A DNA stretch of 60,623 nucleotides, taken from the NCBI GenBank assembly GCA_017649565.1, contig JAGCGO010000005.1, forward strand, positions 1 through 60,623, given 5' to 3'. Numbering within the stretch: the first letter of the stretch is position 1; each line of letters begins with the position of its first letter. The position numbers were made by a program, and so were the translations under genes. The DNA comes from Fibrobacter sp. (GTDB lineage Bacteria; Fibrobacterota; Fibrobacteria; Fibrobacterales; Fibrobacteraceae). Shown piece after piece: positions 60,233-60,623 of the stretch. A model generated the notes under the pieces. It saw only the letters and a program-made list of their open reading frames with translations, did not search any database and was not told where the DNA came from.

Positions 60233-60510
60233 ACTGCATACCGTGCGAACGCCATCTGGGGAAAAGGCTGTTTCAGAATTCCCCCTAATTGACGAAAATT
60301 TGCTGAAGTCGCGGATTCACACGATTCGCGGAGTCAAGGTGATGCTCGATGCTGACTTGGCTGAAATTTACGGATACGAGACGAGATTTTTCAATCGCCA
60401 GGTAAAAAACAACATTGATCGATTTGCGGAGGATTTTCGGTTTCAATTGAATGAGGATGAAATGCAAAACTTGATGTGCAAAAAGGGGATGCGGACGAAT
60501 AGTTGGACAC
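60222..60510 (+). pseudogene. ORF6N-domain gene interrupted by an IS element
   Basis: Second ORF6N copy: IHTIRGVKVMLDADLAEIYG, RFFNRQVKNNIDRFAEDFRF, QNLMCKKGMRTN. Similarity to ORF6N proteins stops at about 60500, just before AGTTGGACACAACTAGAGGA, where an insertion element seems to begin. The open frame continues to 60581 through the element but the tail is unrelated. The rest of the gene is outside the window. Confidence 0.75.
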
Positions 60511-60623
60511 AACTAGAGGACGCATCATGCATTTTACCGAAGATCAAATCGCCAAGGCTTTGGAAACATTTCATGATTTAAAGTCGGCAACAAAGGTCGT
60601 TCGAAAACTCGGATATCCATCGA
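60501..60623 (+). mobile_element. Left end of an IS3-like insertion sequence (partial)
   Basis: Begins about 60501 where the ORF6N similarity ends, with AGTTGGACACAA as the likely inverted-repeat end. A transposase reading frame starts 26 bp in. The right end is not in the window, so target duplication cannot be checked. Confidence 0.55.
60527..60623 (+). CDS. IS3-family transposase OrfA-like, partial
   Basis: Starts MHFTEDQIAKALETFHDLKS after AGAGGA and continues ATKVVRKLGYPS to the window edge. The helical pattern with KVVRKLGYPS (a helix-turn-helix) is typical of the DNA-binding OrfA of IS3-like elements. The frame is open at the edge. Confidence 0.65.
   Translation, partial: MHFTEDQIAKALETFHDLKSATKVVRKLGYPS

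Overview
The window reads as a chromosome segment of a Fibrobacter-type bacterium (Fibrobacterota). I infer this from several secreted or lipid-anchored proteins with Ser-rich linkers (runs such as SSSSS), repeated basic C-terminal sorting-like tails, a TIGR02147-family regulator (a family described as a major Fibrobacter succinogenes paralogous group) next to lipoprotein genes, and PorV-like outer-membrane proteins. Most of the first 32 kb is GC-rich and looks like ordinary core or envelope chromosome.

Layout. 0-8.9 kb: a GNAT-type toxin-antitoxin pair, acyl-ACP thioesterase, an alanine/Na+ symporter, an SAH-hydrolase-like protein, a secreted CE4 deacetylase, a 28-residue membrane peptide gene, coaE and an EamA transporter. 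9-16.2 kb: mscL, an OpgC-like acyltransferase with an outer-membrane protein, then an operon lolA-like / secreted propeller-like protein / PorV-like / recF. 16.4-26.7 kb: a lipoprotein, a divergent GT5 glycosyltransferase, a CAU-anticodon tRNA, and a surface-sugar cluster (Gfo/Idh/MocA oxidoreductase, ATP-grasp enzyme, WecE-like aminotransferase, GT2 glycosyltransferase, ABC-2 permease) ending in a CBM-like secreted protein. 26.9-32.4 kb: a TIGR02147 regulator followed by four lipoprotein genes, two with a Cys-rich CPPC module. 32.5-38.6 kb: an accessory zone with a RelB antitoxin and a truncated YoeB toxin, thioredoxin, a Crp/Fnr regulator, duplicated RhuM / 100-residue gene units and a decayed ORF6N gene.

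38.7-59.0 kb is the main discovery: about 20 kb of AT-rich, tightly packed, co-oriented genes forming a composite restriction/defence island. In order: MORC-like GHKL ATPase, Z1 helicase, PD-(D/E)XK (DUF4420) nuclease, AIPR protein, m5C methyltransferase 1, a protein with two GHKL ATPase domains and a histidine-kinase-like core, a response-regulator receiver protein with a full set of receiver residues, m5C methyltransferase 2, two paralogous HNH endonucleases, a McrB-like AAA+ protein, a UPF0175/PIN toxin-antitoxin module, and a LlaJI-type nuclease. The first five fit the known paraMORC/Z1/AIPR restriction group. The two methyltransferases plus McrB-like motor plus LlaJI nuclease fit the LlaJI scheme. 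The kinase/receiver pair between the two methyltransferases suggests a restriction system under phospho-relay control, which I do not recognise as described.

59.0-60.6 kb holds a pair of approx. 160-bp direct repeats around two tiny overlapping genes, then two ORF6N genes, one deleted internally and one cut by an IS3-like element that runs off the window. Several genes lack a Shine-Dalgarno sequence and have a TATATT-like -10 box only 6-8 nt before the ATG, which points to leaderless mRNAs. I saw no CRISPR array, rRNA, integrase or replication origin.
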